Below the pieces are notes generated by a model, which had not been told where the DNA came from, made no database searches, and saw only the letters and a list, made by a program, of their open reading frames with translations. The position numbers and the translations under genes are program-made. Shown in pieces: positions 36,609-44,626 of a stretch of DNA of 64,000 nucleotides; the stretch's first letter is position 1, and each line of letters opens with the position of its first letter. Origin of the DNA: Candidatus Competibacter sp. (GTDB lineage Bacteria; Pseudomonadota; Gammaproteobacteria; Competibacterales; Competibacteraceae); assembly GCA_029624815.1 (NCBI GenBank), contig JARSSH010000057.1:142014-206013 (forward strand), in the 5' to 3' direction.

Positions 36609-36968
36609 TCAGAATTTGAATTCGTCGATCAGCAGTTGCATTTGCAGCAGTGTCGGCATGTCGATGTTCAGGATACGGAACCCCGTATCGTAGAAATCCG
36701 GATTGATGTCCTGGCCGCTCCACAGGCTTTCCACCTCCAGCGGGATGCGTTGCCGCGAACCGCCTTTCCTGGGGACATCGACCCATAATCGGAAGGTTTG
36801 ATTGACCGGAATGGGGTGGTCGCTGACCAGCCGCATCCCTTGTTTGTTGATATCCACGATGTGGCCCAACAAGGCTTGATCATCCTGGTTGTAAACGCGC
36901 AGGTATAGAACCAGATACCAGCGTTTGAGCTGGCGTTGTTCGGCGCTGGGTCGGTCGGGGAGGTTCAT
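36609..36968 (-). CDS. PilZ-domain protein, probable c-di-GMP receptor
   Basis: 119 residues, starting at ATG 36968 with AAGAGGT 5 bp upstream. A single PilZ domain spans most of it: the leading basic RQLKRWYLVLYLRVY, the D-x-S-x-x-G-like box in HIVDINKQGMRLVSD, the LWVDVP strand and the ending DTGFRILNID. The DINKQG replaces the canonical DISxxG, so nucleotide binding is likely but not certain. Cytoplasmic; neighbours give no clue to the output. Confidence 0.85.
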   Translation of the reverse strand: MNLPDRPSAEQRQLKRWYLVLYLRVYNQDDQALLGHIVDINKQGMRLVSDHPIPVNQTFRLWVDVPRKGGSRQRIPLEVESLWSGQDINPDFYDTGFRILNIDMPTLLQMQLLIDEFKF

Positions 36969-37086
36969 GGCGACCTCTTGGCAGGTTCGAGACGCCGCCT
37001 CGCCGATAGCCGTGAGCATCGGCGGGTCGTGCGAGTCGTCGGGAATGATCGCGCCTGGTCGAGAGTGGCGTTCATCGTCGGACGGT

Positions 37087-37716
37087 TCAGGTCGCTACGG
37101 CTGGATTAAGGCTGTAAGTGACCGTCAAGCTGGCTTGATCCAGCACATGTCCGGCGATTGCGGCAAGCGCGTCGGGGCCGGTGAATTCGCCTTCCACCGG
37201 ACAGTGCTCCACATCGAGCGCGAACAGCGTGAAGATGTAATGGTGCACGATGCTATCGTTCCAGGGTGGGCAAGGGCCATCGTAACCGAAATAGCGACCG
37301 GCCATTGCCGGGTCGCTGGCAAACCATTCCCGATAATTGTTGATGCCCTGACGGGTGCCGCGTGGGCCAGCCGGCCCCGGCTTGCCACCTGGCGCGATGC
37401 CCTCGGAAAATTCGCCGGCCAGAATCTGCGCGGGTTCGGGGGACAGATCCACCAGTATCCAGTGATAGAAATCGGTGCGCGGCAGACTGGCTGGAACTTC
37501 CCGTTCTTCCTGATTGACGTCGTCCGCCCGGGTCGGTACGTCCGGGTCGTGGCAGATCAGCGCCAACGAACGGGTTCCTGGCGGCAGGTCGCTCCATTGA
37601 AGCGGGGGGTTGGTGTTGGAACCGAGCACGACGTGCTGCTGGGGATCGGCAATGCCGAAGGCAAATTCGGCGGGGATCGGTTGATGATCGCGCAGGACGG
37701 GGCTAGTCAATTTCAT
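37087..37716 (-). CDS. YbhB/YbcL-type phosphatidylethanolamine-binding family protein
   Basis: 209 residues of the PEBP/Raf-kinase-inhibitor-like fold. Landmarks: LGSNTNPPLQWSDLPPGTRS, the ligand-pocket LICHDPDVPTR, TDFYHWILVDLS, GRYFGYDGPCPPWND and HHYIFTLFALD. AAAGGAAAG precedes the ATG. No signal peptide, so it is cytoplasmic. It is larger than E. coli YbhB (158) because of an insertion around DVNQEEREVPASLPRT. Function of the bacterial family is unsettled. Confidence 0.9.
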   Translation of the reverse strand: MKLTSPVLRDHQPIPAEFAFGIADPQQHVVLGSNTNPPLQWSDLPPGTRSLALICHDPDVPTRADDVNQEEREVPASLPRTDFYHWILVDLSPEPAQILAGEFSEGIAPGGKPGPAGPRGTRQGINNYREWFASDPAMAGRYFGYDGPCPPWNDSIVHHYIFTLFALDVEHCPVEGEFTGPDALAAIAGHVLDQASLTVTYSLNPAVAT

Positions 37717-38120
37717 TAGTTCTTTCCTTTAATCGGAGCGTGACCGGGAGATGTGGCGACGATCCGGCTGCGAAGGGCGCGACCAATGTATCGGGATCCG
37801 GAATTGCTCCGCCATACGATGGATCAGGGTCACGGTATTCGCTTGACCTACCTTCGCCGTTCTTAAAGAATTGCCGTGGCCCGTGAAGTGTCCGGGCGGC
37901 GGGTTTGCTGTTCGTCGATCATGATAACGCATACAACATAGCACGTTAATTCGCAGTGCCGGAAAGTGGAATCGATCGTTCCCACCGCCATGCCGCCAAG
38001 CGCGAACCACCATGGAAGCCGTTGTGGGAGCGACGATCCGGGCCAGTCCCGATCGGCGAGGCCGATCCGGTATTTTCGATTGTAGTTTCCGCGGCGAGGG
38101 GATGGAGATCTATCGGACCC
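37717..38120. other. Intergenic region between the PEBP gene and trkH copy 1
   Basis: 404 bp separating divergent genes. I see no gene with protein-like composition, ribosome site or repeat here. It must hold promoters for both flanking genes; an AT-rich patch at 37922-37955 is the best candidate region. Confidence 0.55.
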
Positions 38121-39731
38121 ATGAGCGATCAAATCGTGCGCGGTGGACTGGCGGAAAATACGTTTCCGGACGATGACGGCGCTACAAGCGACCCTGGGTC
38201 GCGACTGGAAGTCGGGCAGCCGGCGGCGCAACCTCCGAAGCCGCCCGGCGGCGCGCGACCGGGCGGTTACCCGCGGCGGGCGCTGCTCAGGACGGCGCTA
38301 CACATGGTGGGGTTGTTGCTGGTGCTGTTCAGCACCACCATGCTGCCGCCGATCGCGGTGGCGTGGTGGTACGACGATCTCCATGTCGTGATGCCGTTCG
38401 CGGAAACACTGGCCGCCACCCTGGGGTTGGGTCTGCTGTGCTGGTTGCCGGTGTGCCGGTTCAAGGTCGATCTGCGCAACCGCGACGGTTTCGTGGTGGT
38501 GGTGGCGTTCTGGGTGCTGCTGTCCCTGCTGGGCACGCTGCCGTTCATGCTGGCGGAGCAACCGGATATTTCGTTCCTGGACGCCTGGTTCGAGACCACC
38601 TCCGGCTTGACCACCACCGGCGCCACCATCCTGTCCGATCTCGACGCCTTGCCCAAGGCGATCTTGTACTACCGGGCGCAAATGCACTTTTTTGGCGGCA
38701 TGGGCATCGTGGTGCTGGCGGTGGCGCTGCTGCCGATGCTGGGGATTGGGGGGATGCAGCTCTACAAGGCGGAGACGCCGGGGCCGATGAAGGACGAGAA
38801 GCTGACCCCGCGCATCACCGAGACCGCCAAGAACCTGTGGTTCATTTACGTGGGCTTGAACGTGGCGTGCGCGCTGGCGTTCTGGGCGGCGGGGATGAGT
38901 CCGTTCGACGCGATATGCCATGCGTTCACCACCATTGCGCTGGGCGGTTTTTCCACCCACGACGCCAGTATCGGCTATTACCAAAATCCCGCTATCGAAC
39001 TGATCGCGGGGACTTTCGCGTTGATCGCGGCGGTCAATTTCGCCCTGTACTTTCTGGCGTGGCGCCGGGGCAGTGTCAGGGTGATTTTTCGGGATGCCGA
39101 GTTCCGCTTTTTCATCGCGGTGGTCGCCGGGATCGTCGCGATCGCTTGCGCCTACCTGTACTTCGACGACAAATTCCCGTTGTGGGAATCCCTCCAGCAC
39201 GGCTATTTCCAGAGCGTGATGATCGTCACCGGCAACGGACTGACCACGGCCGGCTACTCGTCCGACTGGCCAGCCTTCGTGCCGCTGCTGCTGCTGTTGG
39301 GCAGTTTTTTCGGCGGCTGCGTGGGTTCGACCTGCGGCGGCATCAAGGCGATCCGGTTCCTGTTGTTGTACAAACAAAGCCTGCGCGAGGCCCGGTTGCT
39401 GATCCGGCCCACCGCGCAAATCGCGGTCAAGGTGGGTGGTCACCCTATTTCCGATCGGGTGATGCAGGCGGTGTGGGGATTCTATTATCTCTACATTTTC
39501 TGCTACTGCGCGCTGTCGCTGGCGCTGACCGCCACCGGCGTGGATCTGGTGACGGCGTTCGGCTCGGCGGCGGCCGGTTTGAACAACATGGGGGTGGGAT
39601 TGGGCGATACCGCCTCCAACTTCAGCCCGTTGAACGACACGGCCACTTTTTTGCTGGCGGTATCGATGCTGGTCGGCCGGTTGGAGATCTTTCCTTTGCT
39701 ACTGTTGTGTCTGCCAGACTTCTGGAAGTGA
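38121..39731 (+). CDS. trkH: Trk-type potassium uptake channel subunit TrkH, tandem copy 1
   Basis: Inner-membrane K+ translocating subunit, 536 residues, of which the first ~55 are a hydrophilic Pro/Gly-rich tail absent from E. coli TrkH. Four pore loops are visible: TTSGLTTTGATI (loop 1), TTIALGGFSTHDASIGY (2), TGNGLTTAGYSS (3) and AAAGLNNMGVGLGD (4). The pore-blocking segment GGCVGSTCGGIKAIRF follows loop 3. ATG 38121 is chosen as it begins a clear protein; GGAG is 13 bp upstream, rather far. No trkA gene is seen in the window. The second and third copies follow at 6 and 2 bp, so all three form one transcript. Confidence 0.93.
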   Translation: MSDQIVRGGLAENTFPDDDGATSDPGSRLEVGQPAAQPPKPPGGARPGGYPRRALLRTALHMVGLLLVLFSTTMLPPIAVAWWYDDLHVVMPFAETLAATLGLGLLCWLPVCRFKVDLRNRDGFVVVVAFWVLLSLLGTLPFMLAEQPDISFLDAWFETTSGLTTTGATILSDLDALPKAILYYRAQMHFFGGMGIVVLAVALLPMLGIGGMQLYKAETPGPMKDEKLTPRITETAKNLWFIYVGLNVACALAFWAAGMSPFDAICHAFTTIALGGFSTHDASIGYYQNPAIELIAGTFALIAAVNFALYFLAWRRGSVRVIFRDAEFRFFIAVVAGIVAIACAYLYFDDKFPLWESLQHGYFQSVMIVTGNGLTTAGYSSDWPAFVPLLLLLGSFFGGCVGSTCGGIKAIRFLLLYKQSLREARLLIRPTAQIAVKVGGHPISDRVMQAVWGFYYLYIFCYCALSLALTATGVDLVTAFGSAAAGLNNMGVGLGDTASNFSPLNDTATFLLAVSMLVGRLEIFPLLLLCLPDFWK

Positions 39732-39737
39732 GTGGGT

Positions 39738-41264
39738 ATGGAAAAAGTGGAGTACGCCGGCGAACCGCCGCTGGCGACGGTCGAAAGGGCGCGTCAGGCC
39801 GGCCAGCGGCGGGCGCCGGTCAGAACGGCCCTGTATATGGTCGGGTTGCTGACGATCCTGTTCAGCGTCACGATGCTGCCGCCGATGGGAGTGGCGTGGT
39901 GGTACGACGGTTACGCCGTGGTTGTGCCGTTCGCCAAGGCGCTGGCGGCGATGCTGGTCCTGGGTTTGTTGTGCTGGCTGCCGGTGTGTCGGTTCAAGAT
40001 CGATCTGCGCAACCGCGACGGTTTCGTGGTGGTGGTGGCGTTCTGGGTGCTGCTGTCCCTGCTGGGCGCAATCCCGTTCATGCTGGCCGAACATCCGCAC
40101 GTGCGACTGGTGGACGCGGTGTTCGAAACCGCCTCCGGCCTGACCACCACCGGCGCCACCATCCTGTCCGATCTGGATAAGCTGCCCAAGGCGATTCTGT
40201 ACTACCGGGCGCAGCTTAATTTCCTTGGCGGCATGGGCATTGTGGTGTTGGCGGTGGCGCTGCTGCCGATGCTGGGAATCGGCGGGATGCAGCTCTACAA
40301 GGCGGAGACGCCGGGGCCGATGAAGGACGAGAAGCTGACCCCGCGCATCACCGAGACCGCCAAGAACCTGTGGTTCATTTACGTGGGCCTGAACGTGGTC
40401 TGCACGCTGGCGTTTTGGGCGGCGGGGATGAGTTTTTTCGACGCGATCTGCCACAGTTTCGCGACCCTGGCGCTGGGCGGTTTTTCCACCCACGACGCCA
40501 GCATCGGCTATTTTCACAGTGCTTCGATCGAGCTGATCGCCGGTTTCTTCTCGCTGGCGGCGGCGGTCAACTTCGCCCTGTTTTTCCTGGCATGGCGCTC
40601 CCGTAGCTTGAAAGTGGTGTTTCGCGATGCCGAGTTCCAGTTTTGCATGGTGGTCATGGCCGGGATCATCGCGCTCACCTGCGGTTACCTGTATCTCTCC
40701 GGTAAGTTTCCGCTGTGGGAATCGATTTATCACGGCTTTTTCCAGACCGCCTCGATCATCACCGACAACGGCCTCGTAACCACCGGTTATCCGGAAAACT
40801 GGCCTTTCGTCGTGCCGCTGCTGTTGTTGCTGGGCAGCTTTTTCGGCGGTTGCGTTGGTTCGACCTGCGGCGGCATCAAGGCGTTCCGGTTCCTGTTGCT
40901 GTTCAAGCAGAGCGTGCGCGAAGCCCGATTGTTGGTCCGGCCCACCGCGCAAATCGCGGTCAAGGTGGGTAACCGACCGATGCCGGATCGAGTGATGCAA
41001 GCGGTATGGGGGTTTTATTTCCTGTACATCCTCAGCTACTGCTTTTTCTCCTTCGCGCTGGCGACGACTGGTGTGGATCTGGTGACGGCGTTCGGTTCGG
41101 TGGCCGGTTGCCTGAACAACATGGGGGTGGGATTGGGCGAGACGGCGGTTGGTTTTAGCCCACTGAATGATGCCGCTACCTGGTTGCTGTCGGCGTCGAT
41201 GGTGGTCGGGCGGCTGGAGGTGTTCCCTCTGCTTTTGCTGTTCCTGCCCGACTTTTGGAAGTGA
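39738..41264 (+). CDS. trkH: Trk-type potassium uptake channel subunit TrkH, tandem copy 2
   Basis: 508 residues; the shortest copy, with only ~27 residues before the first helix. It starts at ATG 39738, six bases after the stop of copy 1 (GTG 39732 would be in frame). Pore loops: TASGLTTTGATI, ATLALGGFSTHDASIGY, TDNGLVTTGYPE and AGCLNNMGVGLGE. Loop 3 (TDNGLVTTGY) and loop 4 (AGCLNNMG) differ from copies 1 and 3, and the last helix region reads AVGFSPLNDAATWLL. These differences sit in the ion path, so the copy may differ in selectivity or regulation. Nucleotides 40284-40373 are identical to the matching block in both other copies. Confidence 0.93.
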   Translation: MEKVEYAGEPPLATVERARQAGQRRAPVRTALYMVGLLTILFSVTMLPPMGVAWWYDGYAVVVPFAKALAAMLVLGLLCWLPVCRFKIDLRNRDGFVVVVAFWVLLSLLGAIPFMLAEHPHVRLVDAVFETASGLTTTGATILSDLDKLPKAILYYRAQLNFLGGMGIVVLAVALLPMLGIGGMQLYKAETPGPMKDEKLTPRITETAKNLWFIYVGLNVVCTLAFWAAGMSFFDAICHSFATLALGGFSTHDASIGYFHSASIELIAGFFSLAAAVNFALFFLAWRSRSLKVVFRDAEFQFCMVVMAGIIALTCGYLYLSGKFPLWESIYHGFFQTASIITDNGLVTTGYPENWPFVVPLLLLLGSFFGGCVGSTCGGIKAFRFLLLFKQSVREARLLVRPTAQIAVKVGNRPMPDRVMQAVWGFYFLYILSYCFFSFALATTGVDLVTAFGSVAGCLNNMGVGLGETAVGFSPLNDAATWLLSASMVVGRLEVFPLLLLFLPDFWK

Positions 41265-41266
41265 GC

Positions 41267-42931
41267 ATGAGCGAGCAGACGGATCGTCCGGGGGCGGAGT
41301 CAGGGCCGACTTCAAGCCAGTGTGAAAGCGCGGTCGAACCCGAAGGTGAGCGGGGAGCCGGGGCAGAGCCACAGGCATCGCGGGTGCAGGCGGAGGAAGA
41401 AGAGTCCGCCGGTTCTTCCTCGCCGCAGCCTGAAACTGGCTGGAACCCATGGCAAGCCCGGCGGCGGCGGGCGCCGTTCAAGACGGCGCTGTACATGGTC
41501 GGAGTGCTGACGATCCTGTTTAGCGCCACTCTGCTGCCGCCGATCGCGGTGGCGTGGTGGTACGACGACCTCCACGTCGTGACGCCGTTCGCGGAAACGC
41601 TGGCCGTCACCCTGGGGTTGGGTCTGCTGTGCTGGCTGCCGGTATGCCGGTTCAAGGTCGATCTGCGCAACCGCGACGGTTTCGTGGTGGTGGTGGCGTT
41701 CTGGGTGTTGCTGTCCCTGCTGGGCGCGCTGCCGTTCATGCTGGGCGAGCATCCGCACATGCCGCTGGTGGACGCGGTGTTCGAAACCGCTTCCGGCCTG
41801 ACCACCACCGGCGCCACCATCCTGTCCGATCTGGACGCCTTGCCCAAGGCCATTCTGTACTACCGGGCGCAACTGAATCTATTGGGCGGCATGGGGGTTG
41901 TGGTGCTGGCGGTGGCGCTGCTGCCGATGCTGGGGATTGGGGGGATGCAGCTCTACAAGGCGGAGACGCCGGGGCCGATGAAGGACGAGAAGCTGACCCC
42001 GCGCATCACCGAGACCGCCAAGAACCTGTGGGTGATCTATTTCGGCTTGAACATGGCGTGCGCGCTGTCGTTCTGGGCGGCGGGGATGAGTCCGTTCGAT
42101 GCCGTTTGCCACAGTTTCTCCACGCTGGCGTTGGGCGGTTTCTCCACTCACGACGCCAGCATCGGCTACTTCAACAGCTTGGCCATCGAACTGATCTCCG
42201 GGATTTTCACCCTGATCGCGGCGGTCAATTTCGCCCTGTACTTTCTGGCGTGGCGTCGGGGCAGCCTCTGGGTCGTATTCCAGGACGCGGAGTTCCGTTT
42301 CTTTCTGGGGGTGATCGGCGGGATCGTCGCGCTGACCTGCGCCTACCTGTATTACAGTGGCGCCTTTCCGCTGGAGGAGGCGCTTACCCATGGCTTTTTT
42401 CAGAGTCTTTCGATCGTGACCAGCAATGGCCACACAACGTCCGGTTATTCGTCGGACTCGTCGAACTGGCCGTTTTTCGTCCCTTTACTGCTGTTGCTGG
42501 GCAGTTTTTTCGGCGGCTGCGTGGGTTCGACCTGCGGCGGCATCAAGGCGATCCGCTTCCTGCTGCTGTACAAGCAGAGCGTGCGCGAAATTCGCCTGTT
42601 GATCCGGCCCACCGCGCAGATCGCCGTCAAACTGGGCAACCGACCCATCCCCGACCGGGTGATGCAGGCGGTGTGGGGGTTCTACTATCTGTACGTCTTC
42701 TGCTATTGCGCGCTGTCGCTGGCGTTGGTGGCGACCGGCCTGGATCTGGTGACGGCCTTCGGTTCGGCGGCGGCCGGCCTGAACAATATGGGGGTGGGTC
42801 TGGGCGATACCGCCTCCAACTTCAGCCCGCTGAGCGATACCGCCACCGTTTTGATGACGGTAGCGATGATAGTCGGCCGGCTGGAGGTGTTTCCCGTGTT
42901 GTTGTTGCTTCATTCGGATTTTTGGAAGTGA
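41267..42931 (+). CDS. trkH: Trk-type potassium uptake channel subunit TrkH, tandem copy 3
   Basis: 554 residues; ATG 41267 lies 2 bp after the stop of copy 2, with GGAAGTGAG upstream. It has a long acidic, Ser/Glu/Gln-rich cytosolic head (~65 residues) that the other copies lack. Pore loops: TASGLTTTGATI, STLALGGFSTHDASIGY, TSNGHTTSGYSSD and AAGLNNMGVGLGD; loop 3 has His where the others have Leu or Val-like residues, and a three-residue insertion (SSDSSNWP). The block 41942-42031 equals that of copies 1 and 2, and copies 1 and 3 are identical for about 130 bp there. The gene ends 161 bp before the convergent methylmalonyl-CoA decarboxylase gene. Confidence 0.93.
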   Translation: MSEQTDRPGAESGPTSSQCESAVEPEGERGAGAEPQASRVQAEEEESAGSSSPQPETGWNPWQARRRRAPFKTALYMVGVLTILFSATLLPPIAVAWWYDDLHVVTPFAETLAVTLGLGLLCWLPVCRFKVDLRNRDGFVVVVAFWVLLSLLGALPFMLGEHPHMPLVDAVFETASGLTTTGATILSDLDALPKAILYYRAQLNLLGGMGVVVLAVALLPMLGIGGMQLYKAETPGPMKDEKLTPRITETAKNLWVIYFGLNMACALSFWAAGMSPFDAVCHSFSTLALGGFSTHDASIGYFNSLAIELISGIFTLIAAVNFALYFLAWRRGSLWVVFQDAEFRFFLGVIGGIVALTCAYLYYSGAFPLEEALTHGFFQSLSIVTSNGHTTSGYSSDSSNWPFFVPLLLLLGSFFGGCVGSTCGGIKAIRFLLLYKQSVREIRLLIRPTAQIAVKLGNRPIPDRVMQAVWGFYYLYVFCYCALSLALVATGLDLVTAFGSAAAGLNNMGVGLGDTASNFSPLSDTATVLMTVAMIVGRLEVFPVLLLLHSDFWK

Positions 42932-43000
42932 AGGCGTTGGGCGCTGTCCGTTATACATATCTATAAGATCATGATTTTTTGTAATTAAAAACGGGAAATC

Positions 43001-43023
43001 CCCTCCCTCGCAAGGGGGGAGGG
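43001..43023. repeat. C/G hairpin between trkH copy 3 and scpB
   Basis: Seven-bp arms CCCTCCC (43001-43007) and GGGAGGG (43017-43023) sit between convergent genes. A GTTTTTAATT run lies nearby on the minus-strand side, so it may terminate scpB. The adjacent AT-rich stretch 42948-42994 holds no gene. Confidence 0.4.
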
Positions 43024-43092
43024 AGACTTGTGTGTAATGGACAACGTTAGGCGGCGGTCAGGTAAATCGAAGACCATCGCCTCGAAGGTGCT

Positions 43093-43872
43093 TTATTTGC
43101 CTTCGAACCGGGGTTTGCGCTTTTCCCGAAAGGCATTCAAGCCTTCCTGATAATCGTGGCTGTCGTACACGACCCGGCGCAGCCCTTGCATCCGCTCGAA
43201 CAGCTCGGGCGTGATGGCGTGGGCGCTGGCCAGCAAGCGCAACTCTTCCTTCATGACCGCGATGCTCAGGGGCGAGTTGGCGGCGATTTGCCCGGCCAGA
43301 CCGTAGACGAAAGCGTCGATTTCCGGCGCTGGCTTGATGTAATTGATGACGCCGAGGTTCAGCGCCTGCGACGCGGGGATCGGTTGCGCGGTGAACAGCA
43401 TTTCCTTGGCCACCGGCAACGGGATCATGTTCATCAGCGTCAGCACGCCGCCCAGGTTGTAGGGCACGCCCAGCTTGGCCGGGGTGATGGCGAAGGTCGC
43501 CTCGGGCGTGGCCACCAGCAGGTCGCAGGCCATCGCCACCTCGCAGCCGCCGCCCCACACCCCGCCCTCGATCAGGGCGATGACCGGCGCGGGAAACTCC
43601 TGAATGGCCCGGACCAGAACCCGCAGCGAATCGCTCCAGCCCAACGGATCGCGACCGCGGTTGGGCAATTCGCCGACGTCGTGGCCGGCGGACCAGACTT
43701 TCACCCCGGCCGGGGCGCGCAAGATGGCGACCCGCAGGCGCCGGGCGCGGAAACTTTCCAGCGCGGCGGTGATGTCGTCGATAAGCGCCTCGCTGAGGGC
43801 GTTGCGCTTTTGCGGGTGGTTCATCACGATCGTTCCGATCGCATCATTGATTTCAGTCAGGATCAGAGGCAC
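43093..43872 (-). CDS. scpB: Methylmalonyl-CoA decarboxylase
   Basis: Crotonase-fold enzyme of 259 residues converting methylmalonyl-CoA to propionyl-CoA without biotin. It closely follows E. coli ScpB: KRNALSEALIDDI, ILRAPAGVKVWSAGHDVGEL, GGRDPL-like RGRDPLGWSD, EGGVWGGGCEVAMACDL for the oxyanion hole, LGVPYNLGGV, and the end VYDSHDYQEGLNAFREKRKP. It starts at GTG 43872 after AAAGGAG with 7-bp spacing. It could supply propionyl-CoA in the same organism that carries the mesaconyl-CoA isomerase at the start of the window. It is separated from kdpE (same strand, upstream) by 52 bp. Confidence 0.9.
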   Translation of the reverse strand: MPLILTEINDAIGTIVMNHPQKRNALSEALIDDITAALESFRARRLRVAILRAPAGVKVWSAGHDVGELPNRGRDPLGWSDSLRVLVRAIQEFPAPVIALIEGGVWGGGCEVAMACDLLVATPEATFAITPAKLGVPYNLGGVLTLMNMIPLPVAKEMLFTAQPIPASQALNLGVINYIKPAPEIDAFVYGLAGQIAANSPLSIAVMKEELRLLASAHAITPELFERMQGLRRVVYDSHDYQEGLNAFREKRKPRFEGK

Positions 43873-43924
43873 GGTTTTCTCCTTTGGAAAAGCTGGTACG
43901 AAATGAAAAGGTTCTGAATGAACA

Positions 43925-44626
43925 TCAACCCGGACAAAATCGATAACCGATCCCGGTTTCGGTGAGGAAGTGTTGGGGGCGCGTCGGGTCGACTTCCAAC
44001 TTTTGACGCAAGTGACCCATGTGGATGCGCAGATAGTGACCGCGCTCCACGTAGGCCGGACCCCAAACTTCCCGTAGCAATTGGCGGTGCGTCAATACCT
44101 TGCCAGGCTTGGCGATCAGCGTGGCCAGCAATCGAAACTCGATGGGCGTGAGATGAATCGGCTGGCCGGCGCGGGTTACCCGCCGGCGTTCCAAGTCCAC
44201 GCTCGTCTCGCCGAAGGCGACGACGGCGATGCCGCTCGGCTCGCGCGCGTGGCGCCGGCTCACCGCTCGCACCCGCGCCAGCAACTCCGCCACCCCGAAT
44301 GGCTTGATCAGATAATCGTCGGCGCCGGCATCCAGCGCCTCGACCTTGTCGTATTCCTCGACCCTGGCCGACAGCACCAGCACCGGCATACCGCTCCAGG
44401 CGCGCAGATCGCGGATGAAGTTCATGCCGTCGCCATCCGGCAGTCCGAGATCGAGAACGACCAGATCCGGCTTGCGGGTGCCCGCTTCCGACAACCCGCG
44501 CCGCAGGGTGTCCGCCTCATGCACCCGATGGCCCTCGCCTTCCAGCGCGGCGCGCACGAAGCGGCGGATGGTCTGTTCGTCCTCAACGATCAAAACGGTC
44601 AGGGAAGGTTCGACGGCGGCGATCAT
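43925..44626 (-). CDS. kdpE: Response regulator KdpE
   Basis: OmpR-type regulator of the Kdp potassium system, 233 residues. Receiver domain: EDEQTIRRF, phospho-acceptor in LVVLDLGLPDGDGM and Lys in YLIKPFGVAELLARVRAV. DNA-binding domain: TPIEFRLLATLIAKPGKVLTHRQLLREVWGP and YLRIHMGHLRQKLE, with the usual KdpE recognition helix. The start overlaps the kdpD stop by 4 bp, so the pair is translated together. Genes for the pump (kdpFABC) lie upstream on the same strand but are separated by a toxin-antitoxin module and a dead kdpD fragment. Confidence 0.94.
   Translation of the reverse strand: MIAAVEPSLTVLIVEDEQTIRRFVRAALEGEGHRVHEADTLRRGLSEAGTRKPDLVVLDLGLPDGDGMNFIRDLRAWSGMPVLVLSARVEEYDKVEALDAGADDYLIKPFGVAELLARVRAVSRRHAREPSGIAVVAFGETSVDLERRRVTRAGQPIHLTPIEFRLLATLIAKPGKVLTHRQLLREVWGPAYVERGHYLRIHMGHLRQKLEVDPTRPQHFLTETGIGYRFCPG

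Noticed and set aside
37729..38013. 94-codon minus-strand frame between the PEBP gene and trkH
   Set aside because: No ribosome site, many Arg/His, no recognisable motif.
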